DNA from: DASPTT01 sp035623275
GTDB taxonomy: Bacteria > Actinomycetota > Acidimicrobiia > Acidimicrobiales > UBA8190
Direction: 5' to 3'
DNA length: 25,106 bases
NCBI GenBank assembly: GCA_035623275.1
Contig: DASPTT010000040.1
Coordinates: 1-25,106, forward strand
The notes under the pieces were generated by a model that worked only from the letters and a program-made list of their open reading frames with translations, did no database searches and was not told the DNA's origin. Each line of letters begins with the position of its first letter. Positions within the stretch are counted from its first letter, which is position 1. Both the position numbers and the translations under genes were made by a program. Of this stretch, positions 6,239 through 14,855 are shown piece after piece.

Positions 6239-7621
6239 GTGAATACCAGTCGGAGACAGACTGTGACGGTGATCGGAGCTCCGGACACAAGTTACGCCCG
6301 GACCAGAGACGGCGTTCACGTTGCTTACCAGATACTCGGCGACGGGCCGCTGGACTTGCTGTGTGCGGGCTACGGCAACATGGTCTCCATCGACATGCGC
6401 GACGAAGAGCCACACTTCGAGCGCTTCGAGCGACGACTCGCATCGTTTAGCCGCTACATTCGCTTCGACCCGCGGGGGCTCGGCCTCTCCGACCCACTGG
6501 CCGCCGGGGCGTCTGCCAGCGTCGAGCAGGGCGTTGATGACCTGGTCTCGGTGCTTGATGCGGTCGGCTCTGAGCGGGCAGCCCTCTTCGCAGTGGGTGG
6601 CAGCACGCTGACGGCACTCGTTGCCGCCGCCAGCCACCCAGAACGGGTCGGATCGCTGGTCCTCGTCAACGGCCATGCCCGCAGGGCTTGGGCCGACGAT
6701 TACCCCTGCGGGATTCCCAAACAGGAGCTAGACCGTTTCATCGATGCCGTGCTGAACCTAAGCGGTGAGGCCGACATGCCCGTCGACGACGTGAAGATCA
6801 TGGTACCGAGCCTGGCATCCGATCCCGACTTCCGAGCGTGGTGGAAACGGGCTGGTCAGCGTAGCGCAAGCCCGGCTACGGCGAGGGCCATGCTGACGAT
6901 GATGTATAGAGCAGATGTCCGTGCCACCTTGCCTCTCATCACTGCGCCGACCCTACTGATTCACCGGGTCCGAAGCATGCTGCCGGTCGAAATGACTCGC
7001 TACCTCGCCGACCACCTTTCAAATGCCCGTCTGATTGAGCTACCGGGCAGTGATCACTTCCCCTACGCCGGCGACAGCGATGCACTCGTGGAAGAGGTCG
7101 AGGAGTTTCTGACCGGCGTCCGCGGACAGACGGAGACGGATCGAGTGCTTGCCACCATTCTGTTCACAGACATTGTCGGATCGACCAGGCGAGCGGCCCA
7201 AAGTGGTGATCGGAGCTGGCACGACCTGCTTGATCGCCACGACAGGATGGTCCGGGAGAAGCTGCGACGCTTCCGTGGCCATGAAATCAAGACCACGGGC
7301 GATGGGGTGCTCGCTACATTTGACGGTCCGGCTCGGGCGATGCGCTGTGCTCAGGCGATCTGTGCCGATGCTCGTCGACTCGGCATCGAGGTCCGTGCTG
7401 GACTCCACACCGGAGAAGTCGAGGTACGCGGTGACGACGTGAGCGGCATCGCCGTCCACACCGCGCAACGTGTCTCCGCGCTTGCTGCCGCGAACGAGGT
7501 TCTCGTCTCACGCACCGTCGTCGACCTCGTGGCAGGGTCGGGTATCGAATTCGAGGACCGTGGCGAGCACGAGCTCAAGGGCGTGCCGGGAACCTGGCGG
7601 CTCTACGCCGTCGAGGGCTGA
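6239..7621 (+). CDS. Alpha/beta-hydrolase–class III adenylate/guanylate cyclase fusion
   Basis: Two-domain protein of 460 residues. Residues 15–290 form an alpha/beta hydrolase: RDGVHVAYQILGDGPLDLL, RFDPRGLGLSD, a nucleophile elbow VGGSTLTA (Ser122) and a C-terminal GSDHFPY (His273). Residues 300–458 are a class III cyclase catalytic domain: ATILFTDIVGSTRRA (metal Asp311), EIKTTGDGVLATF (Lys351 and metal Asp355), RAGLHTGEVEV and GIAVHTAQRVSALA, then ELKGVPGTWRLYAVEG. The motifs needed for cyclic nucleotide synthesis appear intact, so it may make cAMP in response to something sensed by the hydrolase domain; the signal is unknown. This architecture is common in actinobacteria, especially mycobacteria. 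Start is GTG 6239 without an obvious ribosome binding site; GTG 6263 is an alternative. Stands alone as a monocistronic unit. Confidence 0.92.
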   Translation: MNTSRRQTVTVIGAPDTSYARTRDGVHVAYQILGDGPLDLLCAGYGNMVSIDMRDEEPHFERFERRLASFSRYIRFDPRGLGLSDPLAAGASASVEQGVDDLVSVLDAVGSERAALFAVGGSTLTALVAAASHPERVGSLVLVNGHARRAWADDYPCGIPKQELDRFIDAVLNLSGEADMPVDDVKIMVPSLASDPDFRAWWKRAGQRSASPATARAMLTMMYRADVRATLPLITAPTLLIHRVRSMLPVEMTRYLADHLSNARLIELPGSDHFPYAGDSDALVEEVEEFLTGVRGQTETDRVLATILFTDIVGSTRRAAQSGDRSWHDLLDRHDRMVREKLRRFRGHEIKTTGDGVLATFDGPARAMRCAQAICADARRLGIEVRAGLHTGEVEVRGDDVSGIAVHTAQRVSALAAANEVLVSRTVVDLVAGSGIEFEDRGEHELKGVPGTWRLYAVEG

Positions 7622-7651
7622 CCGCCCGCAAACGAGCAGTATGTATCCAAT

Positions 7652-7740
7652 TGGACCGGGCGAGAGAAGTGCCGTGGTGCGCTATCCGGCCCCGTAGCCG
7701 GCCGCACCATAAAGACGGCCCGGTGTGATCCAGGGCGGTT
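7652..7740 (+). repeat. Dispersed intergenic repeat, copy R3 (divergent)
   Basis: GACCGGGCGAGAGAAGTGCC then GTGGTGCGC…CCGGCCCCG parallels R5 (CGCCCGAGAAGTGCCGTGGT, CGCGCCCCCGGCCCCG). A CGCCCGCAAA decamer (7623–7632) directly follows the cyclase stop. The rest of the gap 7622–7903 holds no gene I can support. Confidence 0.45.
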
Positions 7741-7903
7741 CCGAGCCTCCTGACCGGCCCCGACGCCTTCCCGGGCCCCGAGCAGGTTCCGGCAATCCCG
7801 GTCGGCCGGTACTGCACCAACGAGAGCGCATTGCGCGGGCGTCTGGCGCGGTCAACAGCGGTCGCGATGAGTTCTGTTCTCAAGGCGAGTCAGGACGTTC
7901 GAC

Positions 7904-8083
7904 GGGGGGGATACATTGCGGGCGGGCTGCATCAACGAGTTGGTGCTCGACATCGTCCCCGTGCTGCTTGGACGGGGTGAACGGCTCTTCGACTCCGTTC
8001 CACAGCTGGCGGCAGAACCGATGGAGGTCGCCACGTCGCCCCTCGCCACCCACGTCGTATACCGGATCCACCCTGCCACGTAG
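7904..8083 (+). pseudogene. Remnant of a dihydrofolate reductase/RibD C-terminal-domain family gene
   Basis: About 55 codons in frame 2 ending at TAG 8081–8083 match the end of the family: LRAGCINELVLDIVPVLLG, RGERLFDS, then SPLATHVVYRIHP. In full-length members this follows a GGxxTIxQ segment, of which only GGDTLRAG remains. Immediately upstream is a G-run and then unrelated sequence with a TGA stop at 7868–7870, and no start codon with a ribosome binding site is present. The intact protein would be about 180–200 residues, so at least two thirds are missing. Family members are NADPH-dependent reductases often annotated as YwjB/YyaP-like. Confidence 0.75.
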
Positions 8084-8178
8084 CAGTCCCCCCTCCCCTA
8101 GTGGGTGCCGCCGGCGTGGCTTGAGGACGGTCAGGTTTCGGTGGGTCGGCCGGGGCCAGAGAGTTATAGCGTGAGGTC

Positions 8179-8595
8179 GTGACCACCCTCTCCGAGGCTG
8201 CCCGCGCGGTCGTGGAGTCGGGCCACCTGGCTCACGTGGTGACCCTCAACGCCGACGGCAGCCCGCAGGTCAGCTGTGCGTGGATCGCGATGGACGGCGA
8301 CGAACTCGTGATGATGCACACCGCTGAACACGTCAAGGTGCGCAACCTTCGACGGGACCCACGTGTCGTGATCTCGATCGAATCTGAGGAGCGCTCCGAG
8401 GGCGGCATCCATCCGCCATTCCAGCGCTACCTGGTGATCTACGGTACGGCCACGATTGTTGAGGGGGCAGCCCCTGCTTTGGCTCCGCTGATCTGTGCCA
8501 ACTACGGCAGCGCGGCGCCACCGAACGTGCCGCCTGGTTATGTCACTCGTGTCACCGTCGATCGTGTCGGCGGCGTTGGGCCCTGGGTTCACTAG
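8179..8595 (+). CDS. PPOX-class F420-dependent oxidoreductase (pyridoxamine 5'-phosphate oxidase fold)
   Basis: A 138-residue split-barrel flavin/F420-binding protein. The order of motifs follows the Rv1155-like group: SEAARAVVESGHLAHVVTLN, GSPQVSCAWIAMDGDEL, HVKVRNLRRDPRVVISIES and the C-terminal RVTVDRVGGVGPWV. Members bind coenzyme F420 or FMN and reduce small substrates; F420 use would fit an actinobacterium. The physiological substrate cannot be read. GTG start at 8179, no strong ribosome binding site. A VOC protein lies 94 bp downstream in the same orientation, possibly cotranscribed. Confidence 0.9.
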   Translation: MTTLSEAARAVVESGHLAHVVTLNADGSPQVSCAWIAMDGDELVMMHTAEHVKVRNLRRDPRVVISIESEERSEGGIHPPFQRYLVIYGTATIVEGAAPALAPLICANYGSAAPPNVPPGYVTRVTVDRVGGVGPWVH

Positions 8596-8689
8596 TAGGA
8601 GACAGGTAGCGCCGGGTGCAGCCTCGCACCCAGGCCCGTTCCTGGGCCGGCCAGTGCTCGCGGCGGGCACGCCAGGGCAAGATGAGGAG

Positions 8690-9106
8690 ATGGACCAGCG
8701 CATCTCGCTCATCACGCTCGGGGTTGCTGACACGGCCAGGGCCCGACACTTCTACGAGGCCCTGGGGTGGACCGGTCAATCACCAGACGGAGATGTCGTC
8801 TTCTTCCAGGCGGGAGGCATGATCGTTGCCCTCTGGGGGAGGGACAAGCTGGCGGAAGACAGCTGCGTGGTCGACGGCGGCGGCTGGGGCGGCGTGACGC
8901 TGGCGTACAACGTCGACTCCCCGGCAGCTGTGGATGCCGTGCTCACTCAGGCGAAGGACGCGGGAGCCACGATCGGCCGGCCCGGCGCCTCGACCTTCTG
9001 GGGTGGCTACTCAGGCGTGTTCATCGACCCCGACGGTCACCCTTGGGAGGTCGCCCACAACTCGGCCTGGACAATCGCAGCGGACGGGAGCGTTCGTCTC
9101 CCCTAA
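8690..9106 (+). CDS. VOC-family (glyoxalase/bleomycin resistance-like) protein
   Basis: A 138-residue vicinal-oxygen-chelate protein: ISLITLGVADTARARHFYEA is the classic first beta-alpha unit, followed by VVFFQAGGMIVALWGRDKL, AYNVDSPAAVDAVLTQAKDA and GVFIDPDGHPWEVAHNSAWT at the C-terminal half. Family members include dioxygenases, glyoxalases and binding proteins; specificity is not visible. The open frame runs upstream to 8495, but that part overlaps the PPOX gene and has no family similarity. ATG 8690 begins exactly where the fold does, with GAGGAG just before it. Confidence 0.9.
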   Translation: MDQRISLITLGVADTARARHFYEALGWTGQSPDGDVVFFQAGGMIVALWGRDKLAEDSCVVDGGGWGGVTLAYNVDSPAAVDAVLTQAKDAGATIGRPGASTFWGGYSGVFIDPDGHPWEVAHNSAWTIAADGSVRLP

Positions 9107-9242
9107 CCGACCGGAACGTGCCGGAGGCGCGCACCCTGCCCGACGGCGAGCCAACCACAGCCCGCCGCCGATTGGTATCGCCGGGGCCTTAGCCGGGGAG
9201 TGGTGGCTCGATAGGGAGATTCCACCCTGAAGGGAGGTCCCC

Positions 9243-10150
9243 ATGACCACCACTGTGCTCACCACGCCAGCCCGGCCCCTGGTTGACGAGGCCCGGGTCG
9301 CCTTGGCCGGCTACCTCGCCCGATACCCCGAGACCACCAGGCGCAGCTACGCCAGCGACCTGCGCCAGTTCTTCGCCTGGTGCGACTCGGTCGGACTCCG
9401 GGCCTTCGACGTGCGCCGGGCCCACCTGGAGCTGTGGGCCCGAGCCATGGAGGGACGAGGGCTGGCATCGTCGACCATCGGCCGCCGCCTGTCGACCGTG
9501 GCGGGGTTCTACGCCATTGCCGTGGTCGACGGGCTGATCGAACACTCCCCGGCGGAGCACGTCCGCCGACCCCGGATCGACGCCGAGTCGACCACCCTCG
9601 GCCTCGATCGCACCGAGCTGGCGGCCTTCATCGCCCAGGGCTCGGCGGGCAGCCCCACCGACCACGCCCTGGCCTGCCTGCTCGGGATCTTGGGCCTCCG
9701 AGTTTCGGAGGCCTGCTCGCTCAACATCGAGGACCTGGCCACCGAGCGGGGGCACCGGACCATCCGGTTCCTGGGCAAGGGCTCCAAGCCCGCCCTCATG
9801 CCCCTGCCGCCCCGGGTGGCCAGAACCCTGGACCTGGACCTGGTGGCCGGGGAGCGCCAGAGCGGCCCCCTGCTCCTCACCAAAGCCGGGACCCGGCTGA
9901 ATCGCCATGCCGCCACTCGGATCGTCCGCGCCTGGCCAAAGGCGCCGGCATCACCAAGCGGATCTCACCCCACTCGCTGCGCCACAGTTTCATCACCGCG
10001 GCCCTGGACGCGGGGGTGTCCCTTCGGGACGTTCAGATCGCCGCCAGGCACGCCGATCCCAGGACCACGACCCGGTACGACCGGACCAAGAACAACCTAG
10101 ACAGGCACGCCAGCTACATCGTCAGCGCCTTCGTCGCCGGCTCTGGCTGA
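9243..10150 (+). pseudogene. Tyrosine recombinase/integrase (XerC/D-like), split by a one-base frameshift
   Basis: Site-specific recombinase of about 300 residues if repaired. A strong ribosome binding site (GGGAGG) precedes ATG 9243. Frame 3 encodes the SAM-like N-terminal core-binding domain (LAGYLARYPETTRRSYASDL…) and the first half of the catalytic domain, with Arg in LGILGLRVSEACSL and Lys in FLGKGSKPALMP. At about 9927–9931 the reading frame must drop to frame 2 (CGC|CGCCTG expected, one base missing). Frame 2 then carries HSLRHSF (His, Arg), ARHADPRTTTRYDR (His, nucleophile Tyr) and the C-terminus. All catalytic residues are present across the two frames. Read strictly, frame 3 stops at 10100 without HxxR or Tyr. 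It may be inactive, frameshifted in translation, or a sequence error. No attachment sites were found. Confidence 0.82.
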
Positions 10151-10258
10151 GCGATACCGGGGGGCGGTCCGGGGCGGAGGCGGGTGCTCAGGGCCGGGCG
10201 TCCGCTTCCGGCACTTCCAGGATGCCCCCTCGGTCCTCTTCGTGTGGTCAATCGGGCA

Positions 10259-11935
10259 TCAGGATGGGCATGGAACGAGTGCGACGATCGTTCCCGTTCC
10301 CGTATGGCCGGGATCGGGGCCGTAGCCAGGGTTGGTCTGCACGATGGCGAGTTCGGTCACGGTGCCAGACACCCCCGGCCCGGTCTTGGACGCAGCCGAG
10401 CTCACGAGCACCGCCATGACACCCGGCACGGTCGCCGGCGGCCCGGTGCTGTTGCCGGGTCCGCTCGACCAACCGCTCGCGCAATTCGGCATCCCGCTGG
10501 GCGCGGCAGCGAACCCCTTGAAGCTCGACGGAGACGGGCTCCCGCTCAGGGTGTTCTGCTTCGCCCACTGCGCACCCCAGAACGTGATGCTGTTCCCGAC
10601 GGCCGCGTGTTGGTCGCCGATCACGAAGTTCCCCGACGACGGGAAGATCAGGCCGGGGATCACCGGACCCGAGGGCGCCGACGGGAGGCTGTTGCCGTTC
10701 GTATTGGTGGCCACCACCGTGAAGGTGTACGAGGTGCCGTTGGTCAACCCGCTCACCGTGCACGTCAGCGGGCCCGAGGTCCAAGTGCACTGCTGACCGC
10801 CCGAGGAGGTCACGGTGTAGCTGGTGATTGGTGCGCCGCCGTTGTTGACCGGTGCAACCCAAGACACACTGACCTGTCCGTTCCCAGCAATCCCGGAAAC
10901 CGCCGTAGGCGGATCGGGGATCCCCGTGCCGATCGTGCCGATCTTGCTCCCAGAGGTTTCGGTGAACCACATGTTGCCGTCCGGCCCTGGTGCGATGCCA
11001 CTCGGTCCGCTAGGCGTGGTCGGCGTCGCGTACTCGGCAAACGCACCCGATGTCGTGACCTTGCCCACCTTGTTGGCGTTGTACTCGGTGAACCAGATGT
11101 TGCCGTCCGGTCCTGCCCGCAGATCGTTGGGCCCGCTATTCGTCGTGGGGACCGTGTACTCGGTGAACGCACCCGATGTCGTGACCTTGGCCACCTTGTT
11201 GGCGGCGTACTCGGTGAACCAGAGGTTCCCGTCAGGGCCCGGCTCGATCTTGTCCGGCACGCTGTTGGCGGTGGGGACCGTGTACTCGGTGATCGAAGAC
11301 CCGTCGGTGCTGATCTTGCCCACCTTGTTGGCAGTGCCTTCGGTGAACCACATGTTGCCGTCCGGGCCCGCGCAGATCCCAGAACCTGCGGCCAATCCTC
11401 CGGCGGTGGGCACGGGGTACTCGGTGATGGTGCCGCTGGTGGTGATCTTGCCGATCTTGTTCCCGAGGGCTTCGGTGAACCAGATGTTGCCGTCCGGGCC
11501 GACCGTGATGTCATCGGGCGCGCTATTGGCGGTGGGCACCGGGTACTCCGTGATGGTGCCGCTAGTGGTGATCTTGCCGATCCTGTTCCCGTTCCCTATC
11601 CCCTCGGTGAACCACAGGTTCCCGTCCGGACCCGCCACGATGCTCAGAGGGTGGGAATTCGGGTTCGGGAGTGGGTATTCGGTCACGCTGCCGCCGGTGG
11701 TGATCTTGCCGATTGCGTTCCCGAGCTGTTCGGTGAACCACATGTTGCCATCCGGACCTGCGATGATCTCGGTGGGGAACGAGTTGGCGGTCGGGGTCGG
11801 GTACTCGGTGACGGTTCCCAACGGACCGCTCCCAGAAGCACTCCCGCCGCCCATCAGCACGACCCCTGAAAAGAGCAGAATGGCTCCGACCAACAGAGCA
11901 AACGACCTTTGCCTCGACATCCAACGATTTCGCAT
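10259..11935 (-). CDS. Secreted seven-bladed beta-propeller (virginiamycin B lyase-like) with fibronectin type III domain
   Basis: About 558 residues. ATG 11933–11935 is preferred because GGAGG lies 6 nt upstream; an in-frame ATG seven codons earlier has none. The N-terminus is a signal peptide (basic RNRWMSRQR, then FALLVGAILLFSGVVLMGGG, small-residue cleavage region). Next are seven tandem units of about 43 residues, each with GPDGN(M/L/I)WFTE, (N/S)K(I/V)G and TEY(P/T)xPT, as in Vgb/NHL-type propellers. An Fn3 domain follows (PDPPTAVSGIAGNGQVSVSW … SYTFTVVATN), then a Gly/Ser-rich C-terminal domain of about 110 residues that I do not recognise. The His residues needed by true virginiamycin B lyase are not evident in the blades, so a lyase activity is doubtful; an extracellular binding role is more likely. 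Convergent with the recombinase. Confidence 0.9.
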   Translation of the reverse strand: MRNRWMSRQRSFALLVGAILLFSGVVLMGGGSASGSGPLGTVTEYPTPTANSFPTEIIAGPDGNMWFTEQLGNAIGKITTGGSVTEYPLPNPNSHPLSIVAGPDGNLWFTEGIGNGNRIGKITTSGTITEYPVPTANSAPDDITVGPDGNIWFTEALGNKIGKITTSGTITEYPVPTAGGLAAGSGICAGPDGNMWFTEGTANKVGKISTDGSSITEYTVPTANSVPDKIEPGPDGNLWFTEYAANKVAKVTTSGAFTEYTVPTTNSGPNDLRAGPDGNIWFTEYNANKVGKVTTSGAFAEYATPTTPSGPSGIAPGPDGNMWFTETSGSKIGTIGTGIPDPPTAVSGIAGNGQVSVSWVAPVNNGGAPITSYTVTSSGGQQCTWTSGPLTCTVSGLTNGTSYTFTVVATNTNGNSLPSAPSGPVIPGLIFPSSGNFVIGDQHAAVGNSITFWGAQWAKQNTLSGSPSPSSFKGFAAAPSGMPNCASGWSSGPGNSTGPPATVPGVMAVLVSSAASKTGPGVSGTVTELAIVQTNPGYGPDPGHTGTGTIVALVPCPS

Positions 11936-12099
11936 GGCGCGCCTCCGCCGGGACACACCGTCGGTCCCAGTACTCCTTATAAGAGCGACGCTGCGCTGAC
12001 GCAGACCGTCGAAACAGAGTCAAAGTGCCCGGCACCACCCACCATCCGGGCACCACGAGCGCCTCCTGCACCGCGGCCTGGGGACCATCCGATGCTTTG

Positions 12100-12180
12100 C
12101 CGGAAGGCGCGCCCCCTGGAATACCCGGCCGGGCCTGGTCAGCAGGCCGGAAGCGCCCTGGATCGCTCGCCGGGCCGTCA
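12100..12180 (+). repeat. Dispersed intergenic repeat, copy R4
   Basis: TTTGCCGGAAGGCGCGCCCC, then GGAATACCCGGCCGGGCCTG, GTCAGCAGGCCGGAAGCG and CCCTGGATCGCTC: the best match to R7 and R8. It sits in the 483-bp gap 11936–12418, between the propeller gene's start and the end of the ABC permease gene. Apart from the repeat I see no gene in this gap. Confidence 0.6.
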
Positions 12181-12418
12181 TTGTCGAGCAGGTGGGCCCC
12201 TGGCCGGGGCGAAGTCGGCGAGAAAAGAAGTCGGTCCGGACCGTTCAATCGACTGGGAGCCAGCCGATTTCGGCAGTCCGGTCCTGTTGGCCTTTAGCCT
12301 CGCCGTCGCTGCTGGAATGCGGTACGCAGTCAGTCGAGGAAATGACACTTCAGGAGCCCTGTGGGGAATCCTGGCAGCAGTACGCCGCCACTGTTCCTGA
12401 GCTGGCCGTAGCACCAGG

Positions 12419-13189
12419 TCAGCGACCACCCACCGGTTGCCACTGGAAGGTGCGTATCGCTATCACGATTCCCACGATGCCCCAGAGTGCCAGTATCCCG
12501 ATGTCTTCCCCAGTGATGCCGCTCGATGCCCGGACCGAGAACGTCATCCGCAATCCCTGTGCGAGGTGCTCTAGTGGGAAGACCCGACCGATGTCTCTCA
12601 GCCACGCAGGCAAGAGGGTCTCCGGAACGAACACACCCGAGATGAACGCCAGAATCAGGGTCGCGAATACGCCCACCACAGCCGCCTCGTCGATGGTCGA
12701 GCACACCCTCGTCACCGCTAGGCCCAAGGAACACATAACCGCCGTGCCGATCACCGTGTAGACAACCAAGCCGGCCACCGTGTCCGCGGCGATCTTGAGC
12801 TTGTAGAAGATGACCGCGACCAGGACCAACACCACCACTGTGCAAATCACTACTGCGATGGTTCGTGCGATCTCGGCCGCGAGGTAGATCCAACTCGGCA
12901 TCGGCGTGCCGCGGAAGCGCTTCAGAAGCCCCGCCTCCCGATCGGCGACGACCGACTGGGTCAGCGAGTTGAAGCCAGCCAGCATCATCGCATATGAGAC
13001 GATCGCCGGTGTGTAGTACATCGCTGCAGCTTTAGTACCGGCAAAGCTCGTCAAGCCGTGAAAGATGGTGCAGAGGATAACGAGGAGGAACAATGGCATG
13101 ATGATGGTAAAGACGAACGCGCGTGGGTTGCGAAGAAACCCCACCAGCGAATAGCGAGTCTGGTACGCAGCCAACGCGAGGTCATTCAC
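12419..13189 (-). CDS. ABC-2 type transporter permease
   Basis: About 256-residue membrane protein, partner of the ATPase encoded upstream on the same strand. The N-terminal ALAAYQTRYSLVGFLRNPRA leads into FVFTIIMPLFLLVILCTIF; further hydrophobic segments are AIVSYAMMLAGFNSL, IAVVICTVVVLVLVAVIF, VAGLVVYTVIGTAVMCSLGL, VVGVFATLILAFISGVFVP and ILALWGIVGIVIAIRTF. The segment SVVADREAGLLKRFRGTPMP is the conserved ABC-2 coupling region. I chose GTG 13187–13189, which overlaps the ATPase stop (GTGAATGA) as expected for coupling; ATG 13220–13222 or 13205–13207 would give longer forms. Substrate unknown. Confidence 0.9.
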   Translation of the reverse strand: MNDLALAAYQTRYSLVGFLRNPRAFVFTIIMPLFLLVILCTIFHGLTSFAGTKAAAMYYTPAIVSYAMMLAGFNSLTQSVVADREAGLLKRFRGTPMPSWIYLAAEIARTIAVVICTVVVLVLVAVIFYKLKIAADTVAGLVVYTVIGTAVMCSLGLAVTRVCSTIDEAAVVGVFATLILAFISGVFVPETLLPAWLRDIGRVFPLEHLAQGLRMTFSVRASSGITGEDIGILALWGIVGIVIAIRTFQWQPVGGR

Positions 13190-14129
13190 CGGGCATCGAT
13201 CCCCCATCACGTCCAATGTCATGAGGCGACTGCGCCAGTTCTACGAAGACATCATCGAGACTGGGTTGGGTCACTTGCAGATTGAGAAGTTCAAGACGCT
13301 CACGTTGCGCCCAGCCGAGCAGGGTGGTGAGGTCACGCTGGACCGCGTCCGTCCGGAACCGAACCAATCCCGCCTCGACAACCATGCTTGCTCCGATCGC
13401 CGTGCCGAGTTGTGCTGGCGTCACCCCAGATGGCAGCACGAAGGACACAACCGAAGTGGTTCCGAGCTGGCGGCTCAACTCATCGGGGCTTCCCTGGGCG
13501 GCAATCGAGCCCTCCCTCAGGACGACGATATGGTCTGAGAGGTGTTGCGCCTCATCCATGTAGTGAGTGGTCAGGAACACCGTCTTTCCCGAGTCGCGCA
13601 GGCCCTCGATCATCGTCCACATCTCACGCCTGGCTGCCGGGTCTAGCCCCGTGGTCGGCTCATCCAAGAACAGCACCTCTGGATCGCCCACCAGGCCCAG
13701 GGCAACGTCAACTCGGCGCTTCTGGCCTCCTGAAAGACGACCGATGCGCTCATCAGCTTTGTCCGAAAGGCCAGCGGCGCTGATGGTGCGGTCGATGGAG
13801 GTCGGCGCCTTGAAGTACCGGGCGAACATACCCACGGTCTCGCGCACCGTGTAGACCGGATCGAGCTCGGACTCCTGTAGCACGAGCCCGATGCGATTTC
13901 GCCAGGCGCGTCCTGCCTGAGCGGGGTCGGTACCAAGCACCGAAACCTTGCCCGAGGTACGGGGCCGATAGCCCTCAAGGATTTCGACGGTTGTCGTCTT
14001 GCCCGCGCCGTTGGTGCCGATGAAACCGAAGATCTGTCCGGCGTAGACATTGAAGCTGATCCCGTGAAGCCGCTCCACGTCACCATAGGACTTGTGCAGA
14101 TCCCGAACCTCGATGACGGACTGCATCAC
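13182..14129 (-). CDS. ABC transporter ATP-binding protein (ABC-2 exporter, CcmA/DrrA type)
   Basis: A 315-residue ATPase. Walker A is GTNGAGKTT (38–46), signature RLSGGQKRRVD (131–141), Walker B EVLFLDEPTTGLDP (151–164) and H-loop LTTHYMDEA (His189). The C-terminal domain (about 215–310) ends in LNLQVTQPSLDDVFVELA, typical of drug-type exporters of this class. It pairs with the overlapping permease gene downstream, forming a second, unrelated exporter in this window beside the 4150–5933 pair. Start GTG 14129 or the adjacent ATG 14126; the ribosome binding site is weak. There is no dedicated regulator gene next to it. Confidence 0.93.
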   Translation of the reverse strand: MMQSVIEVRDLHKSYGDVERLHGISFNVYAGQIFGFIGTNGAGKTTTVEILEGYRPRTSGKVSVLGTDPAQAGRAWRNRIGLVLQESELDPVYTVRETVGMFARYFKAPTSIDRTISAAGLSDKADERIGRLSGGQKRRVDVALGLVGDPEVLFLDEPTTGLDPAARREMWTMIEGLRDSGKTVFLTTHYMDEAQHLSDHIVVLREGSIAAQGSPDELSRQLGTTSVVSFVLPSGVTPAQLGTAIGASMVVEAGLVRFRTDAVQRDLTTLLGWAQRERLELLNLQVTQPSLDDVFVELAQSPHDIGRDGGSMPGE

Positions 14130-14831
14130 ACGAAGTTACCGAATCGCGACCTGCTGACTGGATCGTGGCAAGCAGCACGGGAGCCTCCGACGCCACCCAA
14201 GTCACCAGGCCATCGACCTCCCGGTAGGCCAGCACGCGCAAAGCGGGGGGAGTAATCGCGGGAGCGGGAACGCCGCAGCGCCCCCGCCATCGCCCCCCAG
14301 TTTGGTCCCGCGTCGCTGGCGCGCGAGACCCAGAGCGTCCCAGGGCCCCACTCCGGGGGATCGGGGCTGATCGTATGCCCTGGTCTTTCGCATGCCTAGC
14401 CCAACATTCGCGAGCACCCGCGAGCGCGGTCACGCGGTCTTTGCGGCGGTCGGCGTCCCGCCCTCTGTGACCTGTCGGCGGGGCCAACTAGGGGGTACCA
14501 GAACCGACAGCGATCGCCTGCCTGGCGAGGGCCAGACCGCCCGGTGTCGCTCCAAGGTGTCGTTATGGTGCGGCTAGCCCGTGCAGGCGGGGGCGTTCGT
14601 GCTCGCTTACCTCGCTGCTGGCATCACAGACGCATGGGGGTGCTCCACATACTCCCTACGGCTCGAGCCAGACGCGGATTCGAACCCATCACGCCGGCCA
14701 ACCGCTATGTGATCACGCAAGAGTGGATCGCCGAGGGCATGGGTTCTCCGCACCCATACGTCGATCACACCGGAATTCGAGCCCGATGGGCCCCATCCAG
14801 TACGAGCGACGGATGTCAGCGCCCAGAGCAA
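14130..14831. other. 702-bp stretch without a recognisable gene
   Basis: Lies between the divergently placed ABC ATPase start (minus) and the end of the WS/DGAT gene (minus). Open frames exist on both strands (for example minus 14202–14417 and plus 14544–14846) but their translations are Arg/Gly/Pro-rich and match no family I know. A TTCGAA-containing patch near 14680 looks like a tRNA T-loop but its stem does not pair. Probably promoter region for the ATPase gene plus decayed sequence. Confidence 0.5.
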
Positions 14832-14851
14832 TCCGCTGTAACTTGAGCGGA
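14832..14851 (-). terminator. Hairpin just downstream of the WS/DGAT stop
   Basis: TCCGCT (14832–14837) and AGCGGA (14846–14851) form a perfect 6-bp stem with an 8-nt loop, starting 4 bp beyond the stop codon of the minus-strand WS/DGAT gene. There is no clear U-tract, so it may end transcription poorly or instead protect the mRNA 3' end. Confidence 0.4.
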
Positions 14852-14855
14852 CGGG

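Noticed and set aside
10221..10260. Inverted repeat GATGCCC/GGGCATC between the recombinase and propeller genes as a bidirectional terminator.
   Set aside because: The loop is 26 nt, there is no U-tract on either side, and it overlaps the propeller stop codon; too weak to call.
10900..11830. Regular direct repeats suggestive of a CRISPR or satellite array.
   Set aside because: The period is about 130 bp and the repeats translate on the minus strand to propeller blades (GPDGNxWFTE); they are coding repeats.
10184..11999. Long plus-strand open frames opposite the propeller gene.
   Set aside because: Mirror frames of the repeat-rich minus-strand gene; no ribosome binding site and no recognisable domain.
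14660..14720. tRNA-like patch on the minus strand (GGGTTCGAATCC).
   Set aside because: The T-loop sequence is present but the flanking 5-bp stem does not pair and no acceptor, D or anticodon arms can be drawn.
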